A stretch of DNA of 64,000 bases from assembly GCA_016801845.1 (NCBI GenBank), contig CM028912.1, forward strand, positions 20,458,001 through 20,522,000, given 5' to 3'. The stretch is from Polydactylus sextarius. Its lineage: Eukaryota; Chordata; Actinopteri; Polynemidae. The position numbers were made by a program, and so were the translations under genes. Shown one piece after another: positions 1-11,575 of the stretch (position 1 is the stretch's first letter; each line of letters begins with the position of its first letter). Below the pieces are notes generated by a model that saw only the letters and a list, made by a program, of their open reading frames with translations, was not told where the DNA came from and did no database searches.

Positions 1-840
1 GAAGAGAAAACTTGTAGAGATGTAAAATCTGCCCCTCTGAAAGGGTTTGTTGTGAATACTGAAGCTGACACTTTGAATTCAGGATGTGTCTCTGTGTGAT
101 TGTACTCTGAGGTCGTTCTAATAAATGTACGTCTGCAGTCATCTCTGTCTGAACACTGAGGTCGTTCACAGAGAGCTGCATTTTCAAAATACCAAAACAC
201 TTCTTGCTCTGAAATGTATTTTGATTTCACAACAGGTTTTTGATTTTACATTTCCCGTCTGTGAAGTGGGTTCATTTTGTTCGGCTTTAACTTTATACTT
301 ATTTCATCTGGTCACAACTTTGTTCTCTCTGTGGCCATGTGTTGCTTGAAGGCAGGCAGCTGTTGAAGGTGAGGAGGAAGCAGATTTTCCAGACTCACGT
401 TTCTGTCCTGTGCAGTGATTCACACTCATGACCTTCATGTCACGAGTTTCCCTCTATATCTCGAGGCAACCGGTGCCCTGAATTAACCGACACTGACACA
501 TGTTCTATCCTCGAGCGGATTAAAAGGCAATTACAAAGTTTGAGTCATCAGGTGTGACACAGACAGGAGGCAGACCGCGGTAAACCCTTAGATAACAGGA
601 ATTAGGTGGTGGGAACAGTCAGACCTTGTGTGCGCGTGTGTGTATATGTATAGTGAAAAACTTAATCCACTCAGATTTGATAGGTTCAGACGTAACCACA
701 TGATATCCAGACATATACATCTGTGATGTCTGTGAACATGGTCTCTGTGCAGATGTGTGTCACTAGCTCCGTATTGGTAAAAAAAAGAAAAAGAAAAAAC
801 TATGTCAGATATTTAAACTTTGCTTCAGGGAACTTTATTC

Positions 841-884
841 TACAATTATAGTTTGAGGGCAAAACCCCTCAAACTACAATTGTA
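841..884. repeat. Short inverted repeat (19-bp arms, 6-bp loop)
   Basis: Arms 841-859 and 866-884 are complementary at 18 of 19 positions, around the loop CAAAAC. The core is TAGTTTGAGGG facing CCCTCAAACTA. It is too short for a typical microRNA precursor and could be the relic of a small foldback element. Confidence 0.75.
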
Positions 885-3789
885 ATAGTATGAATATGTC
901 TTGGATGCCCACTTGTAATACAGCGAACAAAAGCAACAACAAAAGAAACAATTATACTGACAAGTATCCTGAGACTCATGGTCTCTGTCTGACACAGGGA
1001 CTTCCTCTTTACTCTTTACTATTGAACATGATGATGCACATGACCTCACTTGATCCTTTGTGTAGCCTGTGTTATTGTGTTACATTTTTGCCCACCAAAG
1101 GTTTGGTTTTCTTTATTACACATACATTAGCATGTTTTTTGAACTATGCAGTTAACTTTAGACATTGACCTTTTGCTGATCACACATTCATGTAATAATT
1201 ATCCATACATTCTAGCATTCTGGCACTGTTCTTCCTGAACACTGAACTACAGAATATTTTACTTTGCTCCATGAATGTAGTTAGTCTCATTAATATTGAC
1301 AGGGCAGCTCCTGCCAGGCCTTTACTCGCCACTAGTTCATCAGCTGAGCTCAGATGAAGTGAGTGTCTCTGGCAAACAAGGTTTTTTTCCCACTTTCAGG
1401 ACTTATAGTAAGCACTGAGGGCGGGCAGGGATCGATTACACTCCCCAGGGTAGATAATCAACTGCTCATCTGAAGGGCAGTGATATTGATATCACTCTGC
1501 AGATACACAGATATACACTGATATATCCCTCTTTGAGCAAACATGGATGTTTGAGAATGACTTACACTGAGTTTGATCTCACAAGAATGAGAATATCATG
1601 AGTCTTGAAGGGAAAATTATGGTTTATTGCAACTTGGATCCATTCAGTGTAATACCAGGAGGGTGTGAAGCAGTCGGCCCACTTGATCAAATCTGTTAGA
1701 ATCCAAATGGGGATGCTGAGAACCAATACTCACACTACCTGGTGTAAACATCCAGCACAGTTGACAGACAAACCTCCCTGGCCTGAGTTTGACCTGCTAC
1801 TCTCAACAGAACTTATGTGTGATTATTTCCAAAATGATGTGCAGTCACAATGTGCTTTTTGGAGTTTTAAAAGTCAGACAGTGGAGACAGTGTGTGGAGT
1901 ATATCAAGAAGCTTCTTTCTCCCACATGGATTCATAGTTGTTTATTCCTGCAAATGTGGATGTAATCAGAAAGTGAAAAGTCACACTGAGTTGAAATTGA
2001 AAAATAAGCATTCATAGTTGACTCAGTCATGAGTCAGAGAAGAAGTGTGATTTTGGATGTAATTGCAACAATCAAGCTCTAACTGGCAAAGTGTTTGGTT
2101 ACAAATTAAATAAGTTACTTTTCTGTCATTATCACTGTCTAATGCCATTTTTTTTTGCACTTAAAATTCACCGCTTGAACAAGGAATGGCTTTTTAGAAA
2201 CTTCCTCCACTGTGCTCCTTTTTTCTTGACTGGATTATTGCTTCACTCGTCATCCACTTTTGAAAATATCTCATCCACTTCTTTCTGTTTGAATTTGACT
2301 CATGAAAAGTCAAAAATGTTAAATATTTGTCTCATTCAGGTGCTTTGTATCACAGCCAGTGTTTCTGCTGCTGTTGTTGACCATGTGGATTAATGAGACA
2401 AATCATTAAGCCAAACAAAAACACCTCACTCCTTGTTGTCTGCAGAACACTGGCATTCACGTTTCACATTCACCTCATGCAGCCTCTCCCCTCTCCATCT
2501 ACGCCTCGATCCCTCTGTACTTGTGTCGCAAAGTGCACAACCTGTGTGATCATATGACTGCGTATTTAGAATCTGTCTGTGTCAGTAAGTCTGCAACATT
2601 TTGGAAGGTTGTCCAATTCCAAAGTCAGCCCCAGGCTGTTCCAGCAGTGACTGAGATAGGATTTTTTTTTCATTGTGATGTCAGGGTACAACCTCAGCTC
2701 ATGGCTGTAGCTCCTGCATCGCGTTTCAACTTCAGCTCCATCTTGTGATTTCAAGGATGTGATGCACCAGCAAGGAGGCTAAAACCCATGAATCTCACTT
2801 TTATTTGTTGTCATGTCTCTTAAGGTGATCGGAAGGAGGTTTGCTCCCTGTACTGCGGTGTACTTGCTGGACATTGTCACAGTAGCACCTTCTCAAATGT
2901 CACATTTCAACTCCCCTATGTGAAATGGTGCCTCAAGCTCAGCTGCCCTGCTCCTGTGTGTCGTAATGGTCGGTTAGTTAATTGTGCTAAGTACAGTAAT
3001 AGTTACAGTCCAAGTTAATTCTTACATTTTCACTTTTTATCTTTGTACATTTTCTCATCGATGCAGGAAAAGTGTTTGCACCGCCTCAACTCTACAGAAC
3101 AATCAAGATTTAACAATAATATAACTTTCTCACATGGCACTTTACTTTACAGACAGTAGGTTAGTCTAACATGTAGATACAAAATATTATACATAGATAC
3201 ATACAACACAGTACTCCATGAATCATGCAGAAGAAGATGCAGTGACATGGACACAGATGTAACCAAGTAAGCTGGACTCAGTGCTTAGATTAGAGTCTCC
3301 CTACCATCTGAGACACTAACACTGACTCTATCATCATTAAGTCACCAGTGTTACACTAAATTCAAGATGAAATATTGTTAGCAACAGTTTGATAGCACCC
3401 TGAAATACAAACTGTTTTCAAAAAGCAGTCCCTTGCGCTCACCTTGACAGTGAGCTAGAATGAGTCAAAAACATTTTTCTTCTCAACCTTGGTGTTTTCA
3501 CAGCTCAGTAACTCAGACAAACACATCAGTTACATTTTTCTTTGGTGGTTTGTTTCTGAAGCTGCCATTTCATGAATCAAGATGTCACAGATCAACTCTA
3601 TTCATATCACATTGCTTTATTTAAAGATAAACAATGTATTTCAAGCCTGGTTATTCTCCATATAACAAGGAGTCAGCAAAGGTTTCAGGCACATAATGTG
3701 AGGATGCTGTCACATATAATGCCAGTTAACGTCATACAAAGTGTATAAAACCACTAGCAGCACCTGTTCTCAGTTCACTTCAGCAAAGT

Positions 3790-3990
3790 TGTTACAGTTC
3801 TTGTGTAGAGTTAGATCGTCTCAGTCTCAGTGTCTTCTGTCTTCTACTGACACTGTGATGTTGAGATCAGGGCTCTGTCGGAGACACGCCATCTGGTGCA
3901 GGACTCCTTGTTCTTGTCTCTGAAGATGGTTGTTTGTGGCTGTTTGACTGTGAGAATGAATGTGGGACTGATCAGATGCCCTGAAGAAAC
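3790..3990. mobile_element. Fossil teleost interspersed repeat, probably DNA-transposon derived
   Basis: The stretch around TGTGATGTTGAGATCAGGGC, AGGACTCCTTGTTCTT, and CTGAAGAT through GACTGATCAGATGCC follows, in order, a repeat I know from many fish genomes. In that repeat the consensus continues with a GGGGTCGTTGTCCTGCTG-like core. The copy is diverged and internally deleted. No transposase frame survives. The family name is not certain from sequence reading alone. Confidence 0.5.
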
Positions 3991-4057
3991 GAAATGTGTA
4001 ACATACCGAAAACCTTTGCATAGAGTTGTATTTTCTTTTTTCTTTTTTTTGATGAAA

Positions 4058-4060
<3 letters not shown>

Positions 4061-4089
<29 letters not shown>
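4061..4089. repeat. (TA)n microsatellite
   Basis: About 14 uninterrupted TA units after a T-rich stretch. Confidence 0.95.
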
Positions 4090-4091
<2 letters not shown>

Positions 4092-6708
4092 TCTGTGTAG
4101 CTAAATATTGATATGCCTTGCTCTGTGCTACAAACTCCACAGTTATTAAAACACAATCCTATAATCATGCTGCCAGAGTTACTCTCCAGAGCACTAAATG
4201 TATAAATCTGCAGCTAAAACTAGTCCAAAGCAAATGTTCTCTTTCTTTTTGTCTGACTGTGTGGCTGTGTGGCAGAAAAGGAACTTGTAATTAAACATCA
4301 CAGATAACAGGCAGACTGGACATTCATTGTCATGGTAACACGGACTTTGTTGTTTATGCAACATCCCTTAACTTCTTCTTTTGTCACTGCTGTAATTACC
4401 ACTTGTATCAGAGGTCACCTGTTGTAGTGTTGTTGTAATAATTTGTCTGCACAAATAAATTATGCACATTTTCATAATCATTTCATAATTTCATCAAGTC
4501 AACGTTTGCAGTCGCTGTTTATAAATGTTTTATTTTGATCTTAGAGATGTCATATTTTACCATTTTTGTCATAAATATATGTCATATTCTATCATATTCA
4601 CCATCATCATATCAAATACATCAGAATCATATTTTAATTAGAAGCTAAATTGAGATTATCCTCCACTGGATAAAAAAGTGCTGATTATTCATAACTAAAT
4701 CATCAAGTGACCTGCGGTTACATTGTTCCATCTGAAGTGACCCATTGTGGTGGAGTGAACTATGACTGTTGTCTCTGAGTAGCGTGATGATGTACTACAA
4801 CAATACTATACAGAGAAGTTCATTCTCATTGTAAAGCACGAGTACAGTACAAAAAAACTGGTTGGTTTTCTTTTGCCACTGCAAAACATAAACTAAACAT
4901 GAAGTCTAAGCCCAGTCTAAGACACATATAAAAATGTACATGTTCAACACATATTTAAAAGATGTTGCACATTTCCAGTCAATATTGTACAGCAGTATAA
5001 ACAGAGGGGGCTGCAGGCTCCTTGTGTCCACAGCTCCACAGTAAATAAGATATTTCAGTAACTGTGATTTTAGCCATTCTTTAATCAAAGTTATGCAAAA
5101 TTATGAAGTACTTGCAAGGATCTTTTGTTTTTTGCTGTTTTAGAAGCTACTTATAAACACTGTCATTGTGATAATGAGAGAGCAGGATGATAGAATGTAG
5201 ATATAGGACAAAATGTGCTGCTGGTTCATGAGGATGATGTAATTTATGAACTTTACCAACTTTGTCACAGCTCCATCATTAACCAGCTCAAATACTATAA
5301 TTTTTTTCAGTGCCAGTTGTAGGAATCAATCAGCCTGAATGCACCTGCTAATCTGAGGATTTGTTGAATCCCTTCTCGAAAGGAAGCCAGTGCATGTGCT
5401 TTACACCCTTGAAAATCAGCTGTGCATTATGGTGAAAGTATGTGAAGTGATTAGTTTTTGTCACAGAGGTCATTTAGGACAGAGCAGGTAGATATTGTTA
5501 ATGGCTGCCGAGAACCTTGGTCACATGATATGGTGATAGTTTTATCTTTAGATCTTTAAAAAGTAGCAGTTATGTTATTTTATGCTTGCTCTGTAGTCAT
5601 TGTCTTTATTTTTTATTGCAGCTTAGATTAGTTTGTAATCTTTGTGTGATCAAGTGCACAGATACTCTTTCTCCATTCTGTTTTAGAGACACCAATCTAC
5701 ATAATAAGTGAAGGGAGAACCACTGTAAACATCAGACATGGTGGAGATGATCAAATCAGTTGCTAAGGCACACCTCTTCATCCAGCTCCCTGCCGAGCTG
5801 TCCTTCCCACTCCACCTCTCCATCCACACTAATTCCCTCTCAACTAGCAATTTTATAGCTCAGTGCCCGCTGGATCCTCCAATGTCACCTATAGGTATAA
5901 AAAAACATGCAGCACCACTTTTCAACCACATACAGAGACAATTTCCTGTCTTCACACAGACACATTCAGCTCTGTGTCAATGAGCCTCTCTTGCTATTCC
6001 TGCTCATGTCAGCTTCTCCTCTCAATTTTATGTGTTTATTTTTTAAATAAATGAGATTTGTTTTTTGAATTGGGAGCAAACGTCTTGAATCTTATCCACA
6101 GTCAGAAGTGTAATTTTCCTACGAAGGTAGTCAACTCTGTCTAATTGCATTCAGAGATGTGACTGCAGGGGACAGACAAAGGCTTTGGTGCCCACTGTGT
6201 AAATAACAGAAAATCATATTTAAATATGCAGAGAAAATTCTAATTCAAAGTATAAAGAAAAAAAATCATCAGTGATCAGTGGAATCTGCTTTATTGTCAT
6301 GTGCCCTTCATAAACTGTGGGTGTCTCGAGCTTCGATTTACCCTCTGTAATTGTTTAATGGCAATGAACACATCTCATTAAATCCTCACTTGCCCTTTGT
6401 TTATCTACGAAAAAGACACTGCTGCTTTTTTTGCATCAGTAAATTCATTGAGCATTAAAATCAGTAAACCCTGACACAATAAAGATTTTTTTAAATTACA
6501 AATGTCAAAAAAAAAAAATGTATCTAATGTAAATATTGGTTCTAAATCATAAACTCTCTTTCACTCGTTATTCAGAGCTATTGTATGTGAACAATGCTGT
6601 TGAAGGCACTGGACCTCAGAAAAACAACAACACGTTTATAATCCTACAACAATTTGACCTAAAGGGAGCATTATTCTACCACAGACTGGGGAACAAATAA
6701 ACATTATT

Positions 6709-6730
6709 ATTTACATGTATACATGTAAAT
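6709..6730. repeat. Perfect 22-bp palindrome
   Basis: Both halves mirror around the central GTATAC: ATTTACATGTA and its reverse complement with no spacer. It is AT-rich and isolated from other repeats. It may be chance or a symmetric protein-binding site. Confidence 0.8.
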
Positions 6731-6920
6731 TATAGCTTTGTTTGAAGTGGCAGACACATATCCAGCCTCAATACATGCAACAATTACATAGCAGGTCAAA
6801 TAAATCATGGATTCACAGGTGAAACCCAAGTGTTCTATGTAATTTATTTTTTCCAGGTCGGTTCAGAGTCCACTGCTTTGCATATTTTTATATTAAATTT
6901 TCATTTGTGACTTTACTTAG

Positions 6921-7271
6921 GCGGGGCAGTGCAGCACAGGGTTAGTGCTGTTGCCTCACGGCAAGAAGGTCCTGGGTTCGACTCCCGGGTCGGGCACAGG
7001 GTCTTTCTGTATGGAGTTTGCATGTTCTCCTCGTGTCTGTGTAGGTTTCCTCCCACCACCAAAAACATGCAGCATTGGGGATAGGTGAACTGAGCATACT
7101 AGATTGTCTGTAGGTGTGGGTGTGAGCGGGAATGGTTGTTCGTCTACATGTGGCTCTGTGATGAGCTGGAATCCAGGGTGTACCCTGCCTGCGCCCATAA
7201 GCCCCTGGGAGAGGCTCCAGCCCTCCCTGACCCCAAGTACTGGATAAAGGGGTAGAAAATGGATGGATGGA
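6921..7271 (+). mobile_element. tRNA-derived SINE-like element, near full length
   Basis: The head resembles a tRNA-derived pol III promoter. A degraded A box lies at about 6929-6940, and the B box GGTTCGACTCC at 6975-6985 fits the GGTTCGANNCC consensus exactly. The body has the well-known fish motifs GGAGTTTGCATGTTCTCC, CCTCCCACCACCAAAAACAT and GGTGTACCCTGCCTGCGCCC. It ends GGGAGAGGCTCCAGCCC, then a GGATAA segment and a short TGGATGGATGGA tail, as expected for LINE-assisted retrotransposition with a microsatellite-like 3' end. An apparent minus-strand ORF inside it (6956-7198) is not a gene. A 3'-end fragment of the same family lies inverted at 50079-50190. Confidence 0.8.
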
Positions 7272-7478
7272 CTGAGTCAGCTTTGGGGTGGAGAGACGGG
7301 GTTGGGCTCAAACTGGTGGTTTGAAGAATATTATATTAGCCAGCTGCATCACATTACTATTTAATATGGCACAGACAGTTACATGATTTTCCCTAAGGAA
7401 GGTCTGCAAGGCAACGGTTTATTGTTTATTGTAACAAGGTTGTGTTTATTTTTTGTTACAATTTCACTGCAAAAAAAA

Positions 7479-7527
<49 letters not shown>

Positions 7528-7543
7528 TGTATGTATGTATGTA

Positions 7544-7606
<63 letters not shown>
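7479..7606. repeat. Compound (AT)n-(GTAT)n-(GT)n-(AT)n-(GTAT)n microsatellite
   Basis: (AT) at 7479-7500, eleven GTAT units at 7501-7544, GT units to 7554, (AT) to 7596, then GTAT units to 7606. All long open frames here are repeat artefacts. Confidence 0.95.
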
Positions 7607-7877
7607 CAGTGTCATATTTGCATAAATACATTTTATAGTCATTTTAAAAGGTGTATTAGGTGTTCAGACCCCTACTTTGTATGCAGCATTGAACAAATAA
7701 CTTAGTGCTAATTGTGAATATGGCTTTTACAATAATTGTGAAGTCTTGAAAAGGCAAATACCAAAGTTAAAGGGCTCCTCAAATGAAAAACACTCACAAA
7801 GCTTTTACTTTTACTTCCTTCATTTTTATCAGTTCTTCATTGAGAGCGCAACAATATGGATGAGTGTCACGTCCTTG

Positions 7878-7884
<7 letters not shown>

Positions 7885-7912
<28 letters not shown>
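7885..7912. repeat. Poly-T run (28 bp)
   Basis: 28 consecutive T followed by GCAGCAGC. It resembles a splice acceptor but has no supported exon after it. It could also be the inverted poly-A tail of an old retroposon. Confidence 0.9.
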
Positions 7913-10900
7913 GCAGCAGCACTGTCGCAGGAACCAGGAACTAATGTCATGTTAATATTCAGTAGTGGCATTGTACTGCTGTGTGAGTCAACAGCCTTGT
8001 GTATCAGAAACCGATATGACACGGACAGTGACTAATTGAGAACTATCTCACAAGGACCAAAGGCCAATTGCAGTGTCCTTCAGGGCACGGCTGATAATGC
8101 TAAATACAATAAGATGACAACATGTAGCTAAGCTTGCCGTTTCCTATTAGTCAGTGGATCAATCTCAGATGTTAAGCCTCGAGACCTCGGCGTGGCTTTG
8201 GCTTTGGCTGTCAATGATCCGAGAGGCAAAGAGAAATGGTATTTCATGGGTAAACAAAAATAAGCCAATACAGATGGCATTATTTTCTTTTCGCCCTCTA
8301 CGACCTGCCGGCATTGTTAAAAAGGCTCAGCTTCTGCTGAAATGCTACTCGTCATTTGTCACACTCCCTCCAAGGTCAGGGTCCAGGAAAGGGTAAGCTT
8401 GCAGCTCTATAAATAGCCTGACTCCTCTGACAGAGCTACATGTGCACGTGCAGCCATGCACACATATGTGCACAGCCAGTGAGAAATAAGCTTATTAGCC
8501 TGAGTTTGATGAAGATGGCAGGGATCTTAATCACACATCTCAGAGGCAGCATTAGCATTTTATATCATGTATTTATCATTCATATGCTCTCCCACTTTAT
8601 AAGTAAGACATATGCCGGCAATAAGTCCAACTTACAGATGAGTACGTGTGGTTTGACTATAGGCTATACAAGTATTTTCAATGAAATATCAGTAATTTCT
8701 GTCTGAGCTCTTATGCACTTAAATGAACATGCTCTGGCTTAGTAATGACATCTCTTATTCTTTTCAAATGAAATGAAGCCAGAAACAAAGATCATGTTCA
8801 GTAACATCTGATAGTACAGTAGATGCTAACATACAGCGCTGTACAACATCTGTCAGTGTAGATTTTATCACAGGCTTACTCCTCGAATGTAAAAAAAAAT
8901 AATAATATAGAAAAAAGTGCACCTTTATAACATTCACTGTTAACACAGCTCACAGCCAAATGCACTTTTACAAATATAATATATTCCATTTTCAGTGCAG
9001 TCAAGCAGGAAGAAGCTCTATACTGCAGCCTCCATTATGAATGTATTTTTAACATTATGTTGTTTTGTAGCTTTTTTCTTCTTCTTTATAATGAGACAGA
9101 TGAAGTGATCTCAGAAAATGGCTACTGTTAGCTAAGCAGCTAAGTCACATGATTGTTGAGGGACTCTTCTGCTCCATCATCTCTTGCACTTATGTTTTTG
9201 AACACAGATGGCCCTTCACACATGGATTATTGTAAATCTTATGGAATACTTGTACAACTGCTGCTTTGCTCTCAACTGAAATTGTCAACAAATAAATAAA
9301 CTCTTCTGTTTTTTTTTTTAACTCTCCGGGCAGTGAAGACACATGTAATGTCGGGACAGAATTAATTTTTCTAGTAGTTTTTTTTTTTGAACAATGAAAC
9401 AAATAAAGTTTATTCAGTGCAACAACATAAATAAAAAATGTCAACCATTTGTCAACCAAGCATGATGCAGACACTGGAAACGACAGTAATCAAACCTAAA
9501 TCATACACGTTCTCTAGTGTTTAAAGGCTTTCACCTCGTATTTTATCACAGCTCTGTGACATTCATTAACCCTATACTTGCTCGCTCTGCTCCACATCAG
9601 GCAGAGAAAGCTATGATGCAGCTGCAAAAGCTAAAGCTATTAATTCTACATCATTAGTCGCTGAGGAGCAATAGAATAAACCACTGATATCTTTCATGCA
9701 AAATTCACTGAACATGTTAGGTCACAGAATATGGTGGAAGGTTGAGGCTGATCCAAGTTCTCACGTTTACACCTAAGATGTTGAATTACATTTTTTAGGG
9801 ATTTTATTGAATTTTGGTACATTTTTAACAAGATCACCATATATGTAGTTGAAAACAGGTTGATGGTAATAATCAGTCAGGCTTTTTTGAGAGACAAAAC
9901 AGTCTAACTAAACAGAGAAAGTAAATTAATTTTGAAGTACAATGGTAAACTGCTGGAGTAACCTTGTTAAATGTTAAGTAAGATAAATGAGATTTTGGTT
10001 TTAGAGCATTTCTAATGAAACACTCTTATGGGCTCTTTTGCGGAGACTCAATATTACTTTGTTAGCAGCTGTGGCATGTCAGTCAAGTCCTGCTGGATTT
10101 CATACCTGGATTAACACCATCATCACTGCTCACTCAGCTGTAGCCCGTCAGAACGTACCCAACAACAAACGTGTCCTATTACTATCTGTGGTCGACTTGA
10201 CTTGATGAATAATTGATTGTATTGATTGAGTTAGATGGCATTTGTCCCAGAGAGAGCCAGGTGGAATTACAGTCAGTCAGATAAATTAAAAGAGGTTTCC
10301 AATCATTTGTCAATCTGATAAATAAATAATAACTGATGTGAGTAAAATAAGAGGCTAGGATTTGTGCACAAGGAGGCATTAGCATTTCTTGTTCTATCAG
10401 GAGGCTGAGATTTAATGCACTGTAAGTACATTTATGTAAACGTCTTAATCCCCATTTGGTAGGATTAACATCGTATGGAGGAGGTAGAAAATAAAGCATC
10501 AACAAAAAAGAAGCTAAAGCCTCCTCAGGGGGTGCAGGACAGTTAAAGTCAGAGTCCTCCAGAGGATATCTGTTGTCTTACACACATAAACATCCACTGA
10601 TCCATCTAAAAATCACACAGAAGTTACTTCAGAACTTGCCTTTTTTCTTCAGTATATAAATAATCCAGTAATAGTTGTAAAACCACAAGGACAGTCCTAG
10701 TGCTATTTGTTTATTCTCCATGATTTCCATAGAACAAGATCAGCAAAAGCAGTAGGTCATTTATAGGACTGTATTATCAATGCACACACACATTCAGGCT
10801 TAAAATCACTGATGAGCACAATGTTAAAGTAACGCTACACCCAAACCTAAGGCATCAATCTAGTCCAAGAGGAGCTCTTGTCAGCTCCTTAGCAGAGGAG

Positions 10901-11489
10901 ATGGGTAATTTTTTTCTGGGAATTCTCCTCAGAAATGTCAGTGGAGTTGAACTTTTTCTGAAATGTGTGTTTGTTTAATCCACATAAATTTAGACCTCTG
11001 TAACAGAGTCAGAGCCTCAGAAGCAGCAGAGGCATATGTTCCAGATTGACTAATATCACAAGTGAATAGATAAGATCATTTTAAAGGAGGCTCCGTGATG
11101 AGTAAACAGAGCCAGACAACGGTCTTTATTGAAAGATTTATTTCAATTCCTCAGCCCACTTTAACATTTACTGTATGTGCCCACAGTGAAACTGTAGAGC
11201 TCATAAAACTGCAGGTTAAGATCAATAACAGAGATGAACACATACAGACAGAGATTTATGTGATTTGAACAGCTGCCTGTGGAGTTTAACACTTAATTTT
11301 GCAAGAAGGAAAAAACACATCTCTTAGGTTATTGTTCTTTCTCTTGAGTTAACTATTGCTAAGATGCAAGTTTTACAAGTTTAATGTTTTGTGATAGTAG
11401 ATTTATTCCATTAGTGCTACACACTGTCACTGCTCCTCCTTTTGTTCCAACACAATATTAAGCCACATGGTTACTCTCATAAAGTGACA

Positions 11490-11490
<1 letters not shown>

Positions 11491-11523
<33 letters not shown>

Positions 11524-11575
11524 AGTCAGAAATGTATTACATTTTTTGTATATATAGTAAGTCAGAAATGTATTA
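11491..11575. repeat. (AT)n plus 36-bp-period tandem duplication
   Basis: An AT run ends at 11520. The 25-bp segment 11515-11539 (TATATAGTAAGTCAGAAATG onward) recurs perfectly at 11551-11575. The duplication probably arose by slippage or unequal exchange at the AT run. Confidence 0.9.

Noticed and set aside
6960..7000. Possible tRNA gene from the B-box match
   Set aside because: No cloverleaf can be completed; the surrounding sequence is a SINE body and not a mature tRNA.
6956..7198. 80-codon minus-strand ORF
   Set aside because: Lies inside the SINE-like element on its antisense strand.
7379..7705. Several overlapping ORFs rich in YIYI and MYVC
   Set aside because: Translations of the compound AT/GTAT microsatellite.
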